Shown here: positions 6,492-12,929 of the stretch, piece after piece
How the letters are laid out: every line of letters starts with the position of its first letter
Numbering within the stretch: position 1 is the stretch's first letter
Assembly: GCF_052088025.1 (NCBI RefSeq)
Contig: NZ_JBQCYD010000053.1
Span: 1-15,586, forward strand
DNA from: Anaeromonas sp052088025
GTDB taxonomy: Bacteria; Bacillota; Clostridia; Tissierellales; SIT17
Reading direction: 5' to 3'
DNA length: 15,586 nt
Program-made: the position numbers and the translations under genes
The notes under the pieces: generated by a model
Database searches by the model: none
The model's input: the letters and a program-made list of their open reading frames with translations, nothing else
What the model was told of the DNA's origin: nothing

Positions 6492-7292
6492 TCATTTTAT
6501 ATCTATAGTAAAAATATTTCTTAAAATATTCACAATTTCAACAAATTGAATATCTTCTGCATAGGGGTACTTTAGCGTATATGATTTCCATATTTCGCTA
6601 AGATCTTTACTTTCTTCTATATCAGTTAAATATTTTTCATAGTTTTCAAAATATACTAATGTATTTCTTTCTTCAGCTTTTTTTCGTATTGCCTTCTGTA
6701 AGCTTTTCATATTAACATCATTTTGTCTAAGTGTAAGCAAAATATAAACATCATAATAATCCCTAGCTCTAGTATTTGCTACATTTCGTGCTAAAATAGA
6801 TTCAATTTTTTCTGCAAGGATTGTATTTAAATTATATGCTTTTATTGAGATATCACGCTCTTCAAACATAAGCTTAAACGAATACTCTACCTCCCTTGGT
6901 ATGATTACATCTCCCGTAGTGATGTCAATTTTCATATTGACTCTGATTGTAAAGAACTGAGCTTCAACAGAAACTCTAAAATCATCATAATCACTAATAT
7001 CATGGATATTTTTGATATCTTTAAGCCTAAAAGATACATTATCATCAAGGTCTATCAATATTATCTCATTTAATATTTCTTCTATTATTTCTCTATTAAT
7101 TGTAATACCCTTTATAGTTGTATCCATATCCATCGTACTTCTCATATCTATGCCAACCATAGCCGCAATAAGAAAACCACCTTTTAAAATGAAGTTATCC
7201 TTATACTTTGAAATAGCAATTCTTTCAAGAAGCCTTTCCATCATAAAATTCTGAAGTACGATATTCGATATCAAATTATTTTCCTTAGCCAT
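6492..7292 (-). CDS. abiEii: AbiEii nucleotidyltransferase toxin, N-terminus interrupted by an amber codon
   Basis: A type IV toxin of the AbiEii/DUF1814 family. The nucleotidyltransferase signature is FILKGGFLIA (34-43) followed by RSTMDMD (51-57), with Asp55 and Asp57 as metal ligands. Later family landmarks are LAEKIESI, around the conserved lysine, and RARDYYDVYIL. The family normally starts about 15 residues earlier, with an ATG overlapping the abiEi stop. That ATG is present (7335-7337) and reads MKISSPRQLKD, then TAG (7302-7304) where family members have a leucine, then INN and the ATG at 7290-7292 used here. All later codons are intact. Translation from 7292 has no visible Shine-Dalgarno sequence and would rely on reinitiation after the amber codon. 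The catalytic core is complete, so reduced but real activity is possible. Confidence 0.8.
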   Translation of the reverse strand: MAKENNLISNIVLQNFMMERLLERIAISKYKDNFILKGGFLIAAMVGIDMRSTMDMDTTIKGITINREIIEEILNEIILIDLDDNVSFRLKDIKNIHDISDYDDFRVSVEAQFFTIRVNMKIDITTGDVIIPREVEYSFKLMFEERDISIKAYNLNTILAEKIESILARNVANTRARDYYDVYILLTLRQNDVNMKSLQKAIRKKAEERNTLVYFENYEKYLTDIEESKDLSEIWKSYTLKYPYAEDIQFVEIVNILRNIFTIDIK

Positions 7293-7301
7293 ATTATTAA
7301 T

Positions 7302-7304
7302 CTA
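7302..7304 (-). other. In-frame amber codon in the 5' part of abiEii
   Basis: TAG at codon 12 of the frame that begins at 7337 and overlaps the abiEi stop as ATGA. A single base (TTG to TAG) would explain it. The frame is open on both sides of the stop. Confidence 0.75.
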
Positions 7305-7333
7305 GTCTTTTAATTGTCTAGGACTACTAATTT

Positions 7334-7930
7334 TCATGTCAACACCTCCATGTATTTTCGAACCAGATCTTTGATATTAAAAACATCGGCATAATTAAGT
7401 AGTTTAGAATAATCTGCTCCGGGAGTTTTCATATATCTTTTGACTCCTTCATTCACTAAATCAGTGTCAAGCTGATCTTTCTTTTTTAAGCAGTCACAAA
7501 TGGTTCTTTCTTTATTATATACATAGACTTGATGCCCAAATGGTGTCTCCATTGTAATTCTACCAATTGTATGAAGTTTCTCCCTAATATAAAAGAACTT
7601 AAATTTTTCTTTTTCTTTCAGAAGCCTCGTATTATATCCTGATGGAATTGTCAACATTAATTGAAAAGGTGTCCTATCTGTTAAGTCATGAAAATATAAT
7701 GCTGTCTCATGGGAAAATATACCTTTTCTACATCTATATTGTGTTAAGAGATACTCATCTTCCATCTGATCAGGATTCATATATAAACCTTGTTCCACTC
7801 TTTCAATTTCACCTGATTGATGCATACGTTGTAGGGTTTTATTGTTTATACCCGCTGACACGGCTTCATTCGCTGTAACAAATCCGTTATTTTTTTTGAT
7901 TAATTCCATCACAAGCTCATTTTTAGTCAT
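7334..7930 (-). CDS. abiEi: AbiEi-type antitoxin / transcriptional autoregulator
   Basis: A 198-residue antitoxin of type IV abortive-infection systems. Residues 1-50 form the winged helix of the AbiEi N-terminal domain: GFVTANEAVSAGINNKTLQR, then the wing GEIERVEQGLYMNP. The rest is the AbiEi C-terminal domain, with SHETALYFHDLTDRTPFQLMLTIPSGY and a closing region that in the family mediates antitoxicity. The frame is open upstream to 7984, but I choose the ATG at 7928-7930 because AGAGGTGA lies just before it and the first 18 upstream residues do not resemble the family. The stop overlaps the original abiEii start (ATGA). Known AbiEi proteins repress their own operon by binding inverted repeats; a palindrome overlaps the -10 box here. 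Confidence 0.85.
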   Translation of the reverse strand: MTKNELVMELIKKNNGFVTANEAVSAGINNKTLQRMHQSGEIERVEQGLYMNPDQMEDEYLLTQYRCRKGIFSHETALYFHDLTDRTPFQLMLTIPSGYNTRLLKEKEKFKFFYIREKLHTIGRITMETPFGHQVYVYNKERTICDCLKKKDQLDTDLVNEGVKRYMKTPGADYSKLLNYADVFNIKDLVRKYMEVLT

Positions 7931-7971
7931 AAAATCACCTCTTAGCTTTAATTTCGTCTTTGTTGTTCGTA

Positions 7972-8003
7972 TATATGTTATCATATACTAACTAAACAGA
8001 CAA
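7972..8003 (-). promoter_or_regulatory. abiE promoter with overlapping inverted repeat
   Basis: On the minus strand the -35 box is TTGTCT (7998-8003), the spacer 17 bases, and the -10 box TAACAT (7975-7980) with an upstream TGA. The inverted repeat TATATG-TTAT-CATATA (7972-7987) covers the -10 box and is a candidate AbiEi operator. Confidence 0.5.
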
Positions 8004-8151
8004 TACCAATAGTAAGGTGTTCTTACTCCTTTTGTCCTTTATATTCGTATAAATATTTTTATTACGCACTAAAAGGACATTTGTAACTTAGTCATAATTG
8101 GATTAAATGTAATGTAGTTAGAAATATTTTAGTCCTATAACTAAAACTTTC

Positions 8152-8235
8152 AAAGTAATTTCCTTATAAAAATTCCTACAATTTTCTTTTAGCCTATTTT
8201 ATAGAAAATTGTAGGACAAGTTACTATTATTATTT
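8152..8235 (-). repeat. Structured repeat, copy 2 (CCTAC stem)
   Basis: The arms 8175-8186 and 8204-8215 form a 12-bp perfect stem with a 17-base loop. It is homologous to 6365-6445. Where copy 1 has a C-G pair at the fourth position of the stem, copy 2 has A-T, so pairing is kept. On the minus strand a short T run follows the stem. It lies downstream of the YgiT gene and upstream of the abiE promoter. The rest of 8004-8329 shows only short inverted repeats and no gene. Confidence 0.7.
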
Positions 8236-8329
8236 TGAAATTATTTTAAATATTCAAGTTCGTAGAATATATCTATATTTTACAGATTTTTAAATTAAAT
8301 CAAGTGCCTAGCACCGTAGCCTATTTTAT

Positions 8330-8560
8330 TTAAGCTACCATTTTATTATAATTTACAATAAACACTTCTGGCTTTATTTTGTTTATTTCATCAACCATAG
8401 TTTCTAGCTCTAATGCTGTTTTTGTATCCAGATAATAATCTCCGCATTGTTCACAGATGTTGGCAGGAACATTTTTAATGATAATTATCCCTTCTTTTAA
8501 ATCAACAATATGATTTACTCTTCCTTTTGTTAAATTAGCTTTACAAAGAATACAGTTCAT
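8330..8560 (-). CDS. YgiT-type (MqsA N-terminal-like) zinc-finger antitoxin
   Basis: A 76-residue protein with two CxxC pairs, Cys3/Cys6 and Cys36/Cys39, which bind one zinc. The central LKEGIIIIKNVPANICEQCGDYYLD is the standard YgiT-type finger with the Glu-Gln-Cys-Gly second knuckle. The C-terminal stretch is an alpha helix, as in the stand-alone antitoxins; the MqsA helix-turn-helix domain is absent. AAGGAGT (8572-8578) lies 11 bases before the ATG and overlaps the end of the DUF4258 reading frame, so the two were coupled. In this family the small finger protein neutralises a DUF4258/MqsR-like RNase; here the toxin partner is truncated, which leaves the antitoxin alone. Confidence 0.8.
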   Translation of the reverse strand: MNCILCKANLTKGRVNHIVDLKEGIIIIKNVPANICEQCGDYYLDTKTALELETMVDEINKIKPEVFIVNYNKMVA

Positions 8561-8568
8561 AATATAAT

Positions 8569-8775
8569 CTAACTCCTTCTCGTTTTAAAATCATCTAGAC
8601 ATTCACTTGGTGCTGAATAGTATGCTGTTATCATACAAATATTATCTCTTTCTAAAGCACATACTACATGCATGATTTTATCCTCATTTGTTGAACCTAA
8701 AATAAGACAGCTAGAATAAGGGTAGTCTTCTTCATAATATTCTATTATTTCTTTAATTATATTATACTGTAAATA
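8569..8775 (-). pseudogene. DUF4258 toxin, N-terminus missing
   Basis: The frame ending at TAG 8569-8571 reads, in part, EEDYPYSSCLILGSTNEDK, then IMHVVCALERDNICMITAY and SECLDDFKTRRS. This is the typical second half of DUF4258 proteins (YPSCLILG, HVVVA, ITAY.P....DFKTRR). A TAA at 8776-8778 closes the frame upstream, no start codon with a ribosome binding site precedes the conserved part, and the family's N-terminal HxxxRMxxR segment is absent. The break lies about 40 bases from the IS3 element's end, so the IS or an associated deletion probably removed the promoter and first third of the gene. Confidence 0.75.
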
Positions 8776-8848
8776 TTAGAATTTTAATATAAAAACTTAA
8801 GGAATAGAAAAAACATACTTAGTCACAAAAGATATATTTTGTAACGAA

Positions 8849-9655
8849 TCAGAAAAATACTTCACTAGGAGTAGAATTTTGAAACCTATTATGTCCTCTA
8901 CAAAAATTATATTCATTAATATAAAATTTAATAGATTCATATGCTTGATTAAAATAATATATTTCATCATGATATAATTTCTCAGATTTTAAACTTCTAA
9001 AAAACCTTTCAACTGCAATATTATCTGCAGGTTTACCTTTACGGTTCATACTAACTTTTATATCATTATCTACAAGTAATTCTAGATATTCTCCAGAAAT
9101 AAATTGAGATCCATTATCACTATTTATAATTTGAGGTTTACCATATTCTCTAATAGCATCTTTAACTGCAGTAATCACTGATTCCTTTTTTAATCCTTTA
9201 GATAAATTCCATGATAAAATAAATCTTGAATACCAATCAATTATTACAACTAAATATAAAAAACTATCTTTCATACCTATATATGTTATATCTATACTCC
9301 ATACTTTATTAGGTCTAGAAATTTCTAGATTTTTTAATAGATATGGATATAATCCATAAGCATTGTTATAATTTTGTGATTTCAAAATATTCATCTTTCT
9401 CATATAACTTTTAGTTAATTTCATACTTATATCAATCTTATATTTTCTTTTTAATCTATCATTTATTTTTTCAATGCCAAAACCTGGCATATCAGTATGT
9501 ATTTTATCTATATGATTCATTATATAAATATCATCATAAGTAAAACCTTTAGGTTTTAAATATAAAGATGATCTATTTATACTAAGAAGTTCACTTTGGC
9601 GAATTATACTTATAAAGTTATTATCAAATTCAACTAAATTCTTCCTGATTTTTTT
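8849..9655 (-). CDS. IS3-family transposase OrfB, DDE integrase domain
   Basis: The catalytic half of the transposase. The first ATG in frame is at 9520, but family similarity continues upstream in the same frame through LLSINRSSLYLKPKG to the A7 run at 9649-9655, so the product is made as an OrfAB fusion by -1 frameshifting. Numbered from the ATG at 9520, the integrase core has Asp77 (WSIDITY), Asp135 (NSDNGSQF) and Glu171 (NIAVERFFRSLKSEKL). Asp135 and Glu171 are separated by 35 residues, the DD(35)E spacing. A C-terminal RGHNRFQNSTPSEVFF completes the domain. No frameshift or stop disturbs the core, so the enzyme may be active. Confidence 0.85.
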   Translation of the reverse strand, partial: KKIRKNLVEFDNNFISIIRQSELLSINRSSLYLKPKGFTYDDIYIMNHIDKIHTDMPGFGIEKINDRLKRKYKIDISMKLTKSYMRKMNILKSQNYNNAYGLYPYLLKNLEISRPNKVWSIDITYIGMKDSFLYLVVIIDWYSRFILSWNLSKGLKKESVITAVKDAIREYGKPQIINSDNGSQFISGEYLELLVDNDIKVSMNRKGKPADNIAVERFFRSLKSEKLYHDEIYYFNQAYESIKFYINEYNFCRGHNRFQNSTPSEVFF

Positions 9656-9951
9656 AGAAGTTTTGTTAAAAATATCTTTCTTTTTAAAAAATCCAGCTCG
9701 AGATTTGTTTTCTCAAGCTGCTTCTTAATCTTTTTATTTTCTGCCTTAGTATCTATTAGTTGAATATCTACATTTGATTTTCTCCCTAATAATTCAGGCA
9801 GTCTATCGATTACTTCTTTCTTCCAACTTCTTAATGTAGAATAAGTAATTCCATATTCATTGACTATATCTTTAATCATATTTTTATCTTGTAATAATTC
9901 TAAAACTATTTCTGTTTTAAATTCTGGTGTATATATCTTATTATTTTTCAT
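9634..9951 (-). CDS. IS3-family transposase OrfA, helix-turn-helix protein
   Basis: A 105-residue IS3/IS911-type OrfA. Residues about 5-55 are the HTH_Tnp_1 domain (YTPEFKTEIVLELLQ...EYGITYSTLRSWKKEV), which binds the terminal inverted repeats. Residues about 68-95 form a leucine-zipper coiled coil for multimerisation. It ends in KLLKKSGRI, just beyond the slippery sequence. There is no Shine-Dalgarno sequence before the ATG at 9949-9951; the nearby -10 box TACAAT (9959-9964) would start RNA almost at the ATG, giving a leaderless message. Confidence 0.85.
   Translation of the reverse strand: MKNNKIYTPEFKTEIVLELLQDKNMIKDIVNEYGITYSTLRSWKKEVIDRLPELLGRKSNVDIQLIDTKAENKKIKKQLEKTNLELDFLKRKIFLTKLLKKSGRI
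9649..9655 (-). other. Programmed -1 frameshift slippery heptamer A AAA AAA
   Basis: Seven consecutive A on the minus strand in the register A-AAA-AAA relative to the orfA codons. Slipping back one base enters the orfB frame, which is open from here to 8849. This is the standard means of making OrfAB transposase in IS3 elements. Confidence 0.75.
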
Positions 9952-9958
9952 GTTAAAA

Positions 9959-9988
9959 ATTGTAACATAGAAGATATGAATTTGTCTA
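9959..9988 (-). promoter_or_regulatory. IS left-end promoter
   Basis: On the minus strand the -35 box is TAGACA (9983-9988), the spacer 18 bases, and the -10 box TACAAT (9959-9964). The -35 box lies in the presumed terminal repeat, as in many IS3 elements. Confidence 0.45.
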
Positions 9989-10223
9989 GTTTAATAGTTT
10001 ACTATTAATTTCCATAAAAATATGTTTGTTAATAATAAATATATGATAAAAATTTGGCATTTCCTTAAATTTTTAGGATTTATTTTTTCTGTTTTTTATA
10101 AAAAATTGATAATAAATTAATTTTAAAATTGTCTAGTTTTTAGGTAAGAGTATCACTTCATATATAGAAATAGGATGGAAAAGTTACTATGTTAAAAATA
10201 AAAAAGGTCATATTTACCAAACT
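9989..10223. other. AT-rich gap with IS-end-like sequences, no gene
   Basis: No coding frame here is convincing. It contains the inverted repeat TTAATAGT-TT-ACTATTAA (9991-10008) and a second copy of TTGTCTAGTTT (10129-10139; the first is at 9982-9992). The second copy is followed by TTAGGTAAGAGTATCA, which resembles an IS3-type terminus ending in CA. It may be debris of an older insertion. Confidence 0.4.
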
Positions 10224-10409
10224 TCAATCTGCTAAACTGCCACTCCACACGCCAGTACCTGGAAGTGGTATTGCAACAAATACTAGTAAGCCCCATGCAC
10301 CATATTTTTGTATATTTCCGCTTTTATTAATAGACCTATCCGTTAACTTATGTACTAGCTTTTTAAATAGCTTCCACTCATTGTTCCCCTTTAAATTAGC
10401 TTTTATAAG
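10224..10409 (-). pseudogene. Fragment of a small multidrug-export protein gene (COG2426/Sm_multidrug_ex)
   Basis: On the minus strand a frame bounded by TAA at 10410-10412 and TGA at 10224-10226 contains KLVHKLTDRSINKSGNIQKY, then GAWGLLVFVAIPLPGTGVW and SGSLAD. The segment (K)YG..GL..FVA(I)PLPGTG.W(S/T)G is the signature loop and second membrane segment of the COG2426 family. Only about 60 codons remain; the N-terminal membrane helix and everything after the signature are missing. It lies between the IS-related debris and the second DUF4301 gene, so an insertion-linked deletion is the likely cause. Confidence 0.65.
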
Positions 10410-10441
10410 TTAGTGTCATGCACTGCTATCTATTAGATGTC

Positions 10442-11854
10442 TTATATATCTTTACTTGCAGCAACCTCAGCCAAAGATCCTACTTCCTTCTCAACTACAC
10501 TCCTACGACATGGCCTTAGCAAATCATTTACCTTTTTCACAGGGTTAAATGTACTTAAAGGTACTTCAACAAATAGTGTGTTCCATCTGTCCATTGCTCC
10601 ATTCCAAAGTCCTGGGTGCTCTAGTGCTTTTATATCTTTACCCTTATAGGTTTTCTTACTTATAAAGTATCGTTCCTCATTCACATATTCAAGCAAATTG
10701 AACTTCTCTCCTCTATGGTCTTTAACAAAACATACAAGATCCACTGGGTTGAAGAACTCTGAAGCACTGAATTTTTCATGCTGCTCTTTATTATTTAAAT
10801 CTATTTCTGATTTTTCGCAGATCTGCAGATCCGTATATTCACCATTATAAACAACGAACGGACCACCACCAGGTTCTCCTTGATTTTTAACAACGCCGCA
10901 TACTCTAAGTGGTCTATTTAAAAAGGATAAAGCTTTATCCTTTGTCATTTCACCTTTAAAAGTTATATTAAGGTCTTTATTTATAAACTCCTTAATTTCA
11001 TCTATATCATAATCATCGGATAATAACGCTTTAATATACCCATCAATTTTTTCTTTAAAAGCATAACCTACTGATGCTAGTTTTTTCTTTGAATTAATGG
11101 TATCTTCGATATAGTCTCTATGGCATACATTGTCTATATTTTTTATAAATATAATGTCCCCATCGATATCATTTAAATTCTCTATTAAAGCCCCATGACC
11201 CCCAGGCCTATATAATATGGATCCATCATCTAGTAAAAAGGGGTTATTATCCATGTCTACAGCTAAAGTATCTGTCTTTGGTTTTTGGAAAGAGTAAGAC
11301 ACCTTTATATCATCTCTTCCATTTAATATTTTTTTAATATATTCATTAAATAAATCTTCATGATCCTTTGATATGGTAAAATGAAAATTCAATCTATTAT
11401 TGTTTAAGTATTTTTCACCTTCGTATATATGCTCATCTATTGGAGTAGTTGAATAATTTTTATATGAGTTCATTTTAATTAAAGCCTTTGGTAAATTTCC
11501 ATAATTTAGATTATCATTAAGTATATAATCTATTATTTTAACTCTACCATCTATAGTATTCTTATCAATATTTTCATTTTCAATAAAGTCTTTAATATCT
11601 TCATAAAAAGTAATATTTTCTAATTCATTGAAAAACTTATTGATATATTCAGTATCTATTTTATCCTCTAAATATTTATAAAGGTCTTCAAACATTCTGG
11701 TGGCAGCACCACTGGCGGGTATAAACTTGACACAGTTTAAATTTAAATATTCATCACTTATATGGTTTATAGAAGTTAATTGATCTCTCGTTACTGCAGA
11801 TGCTATATTGACGTAATTTGTACCTTTTTTAAACCTATTTATGTTTTTGTCCAT
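10442..11854 (-). CDS. DUF4301 family protein, copy B
   Basis: A 470-residue paralogue of copy A, similar over almost its whole length and with the same landmarks: IPASGAATRMF (45-55), HFTISKDHE, PFVVYNGEYTDLQICEKSEI, and HPGLWNGAMDRWNTLFVEVP. Function is unknown; the sugar-nucleotide-transferase-like motif and its position after galE suggest sugar metabolism, which is inference. The shared homology ends at VNDLLR, after which copy B carries a serine- and glutamate-containing tail of about 20 residues that differs from copy A's short tail. The ATG is preceded by a G6 run at about 11861-11866 as ribosome binding site. A terminator hairpin ends only about 22 bases upstream of the start, leaving no room for a separate promoter. 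Confidence 0.8.
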   Translation of the reverse strand: MDKNINRFKKGTNYVNIASAVTRDQLTSINHISDEYLNLNCVKFIPASGAATRMFEDLYKYLEDKIDTEYINKFFNELENITFYEDIKDFIENENIDKNTIDGRVKIIDYILNDNLNYGNLPKALIKMNSYKNYSTTPIDEHIYEGEKYLNNNRLNFHFTISKDHEDLFNEYIKKILNGRDDIKVSYSFQKPKTDTLAVDMDNNPFLLDDGSILYRPGGHGALIENLNDIDGDIIFIKNIDNVCHRDYIEDTINSKKKLASVGYAFKEKIDGYIKALLSDDYDIDEIKEFINKDLNITFKGEMTKDKALSFLNRPLRVCGVVKNQGEPGGGPFVVYNGEYTDLQICEKSEIDLNNKEQHEKFSASEFFNPVDLVCFVKDHRGEKFNLLEYVNEERYFISKKTYKGKDIKALEHPGLWNGAMDRWNTLFVEVPLSTFNPVKKVNDLLRPCRRSVVEKEVGSLAEVAASKDI

Positions 11855-11870
11855 CTTTGCCCCCCATTGT

Positions 11871-11900
11871 AAAAATAGCCCTAAACAGTGTTAGGGCTTT
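11871..11900 (-). terminator. Terminator between galE and DUF4301 copy B
   Basis: The arms AGCCCTAA (11877-11884) and TTAGGGCT (11891-11898) form an 8-bp perfect stem with a six-base loop. On the minus strand the stem is followed by ATTTTTA. It should end most galE transcripts, so copy B depends on readthrough or on conditional opening of this hairpin. Confidence 0.75.
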
Positions 11901-11905
11901 ATAAA

Positions 11906-12898
11906 TTATCTATTTTGCTGTTCAAATCTCCAAGCATCTCTAACCATATCTTCAATTCCAAGCTCTGCTTTCCAATCTAGTTCCTTCTTAGCCTTGCTTG
12001 CATCAGCAAAACAAGTTGCTAGATCTCCAGGACGTCTGCCTACAATTTCATAAGGAACATCAATATTGTTTACTTTCATAAAAGCATTTACAAGTTCTAA
12101 AACAGAAGTGCCTCTTCCGGTTCCTAAGTTATAAATATTAACACCCCTATTTAGATTCTCAATAGCCTTCACATGACCTTTCGCCAGGTCAACCACGTGG
12201 ATATAATCTCTAACCCCTGTTCCATCTATGGTATCATAATCATTTCCAAATACATTAAGCTTCTCTAAGTGACCCTTAGCCACTTTTGTTACAAAAGGCA
12301 TAAGATTGTTTGGGATGCCGTTAGGATCTTCACCAATCAACCCACTCTCATGAGCACCTACTGGATTGAAATATCTTAATAGACTTACTGCAAATCCATC
12401 ATTAGCTTTTGATATATCCGTTAAGATTCGCTCACTCATAGCTTTGGTTTCGCCATATGGATTAGTCGTCTTTTTCAATTCCATATCTTCTTTAAGTGGA
12501 GATGGCTGGTCCCCATACACTGTTGCAGAAGAGCTAAACACAAACTTCCCTACTCCATACTTCACACACATATTGCTAAGCACCATCGTGCTTACCAGAT
12601 TATTATAATAATACTCAAGTGGTTTGGATACAGACTCCCCTACAGCCTTAAGACCAGCGAAGTGAATCACTCCATTGATTTTATGGCTAACAAAGATTTC
12701 CTCAACCTTTGCTTCATCGGTCACATCGATCTGATAAAAAGTTGGCTTGATGCCTGTTATGGTAGATAGTTTGTCCAACACTTCAATCTTTGAGTTGATA
12801 AGATTATCGGCGATTATTACTTTATGGTTATTTTTTATAAGTTCTATTGCCGTATGGCTGCCGATAAAGCCTAGGCCTCCGGTTACTAATATGTTCAT
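11906..12898 (-). CDS. galE: UDP-glucose 4-epimerase
   Basis: A 330-residue NAD-dependent short-chain dehydrogenase/epimerase interconverting UDP-glucose and UDP-galactose in the cytoplasm. The NAD-binding glycine motif is TGGLGFIGSH (6-15), the catalytic serine region FSSSATVYG (121-129), and the YxxxK pair Tyr148 and Lys152 in NPYGETK. Substrate-site landmarks RYFNP(V/A)GAH and GTGVRDYIHVVDL are present. Length is normal. GAGGTGA lies nine bases before the ATG. It follows ugd by 31 bases, giving a nucleotide-sugar operon. The gene is less AT-rich than the island genes downstream, consistent with a core or older surface-polysaccharide locus. Confidence 0.95.
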   Translation of the reverse strand: MNILVTGGLGFIGSHTAIELIKNNHKVIIADNLINSKIEVLDKLSTITGIKPTFYQIDVTDEAKVEEIFVSHKINGVIHFAGLKAVGESVSKPLEYYYNNLVSTMVLSNMCVKYGVGKFVFSSSATVYGDQPSPLKEDMELKKTTNPYGETKAMSERILTDISKANDGFAVSLLRYFNPVGAHESGLIGEDPNGIPNNLMPFVTKVAKGHLEKLNVFGNDYDTIDGTGVRDYIHVVDLAKGHVKAIENLNRGVNIYNLGTGRGTSVLELVNAFMKVNNIDVPYEIVGRRPGDLATCFADASKAKKELDWKAELGIEDMVRDAWRFEQQNR

Positions 12899-12929
12899 TG
12901 GTTGTGGTCACCTCGCTTATTCTTGGAGA

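Larger units (their letters stand above)
8820..9988 (-). mobile_element. IS3-family insertion sequence (boundaries approximate)
   Basis: It contains orfA and orfB of an IS3-type transposase joined by a -1 slippery site. Partly matching ends can be read as minus-strand TAGACAAATTCATATCTTCT (from 9988) and plus-strand TAGTCACAAAAGATATATTT (from 8820), in agreement mainly at TAG-CA and an inner ATAT-TT-TGT-AC pattern. I cannot see a target-site duplication, and both flanking genes are broken, so the ends may have been rearranged. A second end-like sequence lies at 10129-10155, so the true element could extend to there. The interior is certain, the exact ends are not. Confidence 0.6.

Noticed and set aside
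8033..8079. Inverted repeat TGTCCTTT / AAAGGACA with a 31-base spacer
   Set aside because: Arms are only eight bases and the loop is long. A further AAAGGACA-like word occurs near 15550 by chance-level similarity; no function can be argued.
9991..10008. Inverted repeat TTAATAGT-TT-ACTATTAA as a terminator
   Set aside because: Pure AT stem with a two-base loop and no U-tract; it is more likely chance or part of IS-end debris.
10189..10413. 74-codon plus-strand frame
   Set aside because: It is antisense to the COG2426 fragment, which has a recognisable signature; the plus-strand product resembles nothing and lacks a good ribosome binding site.
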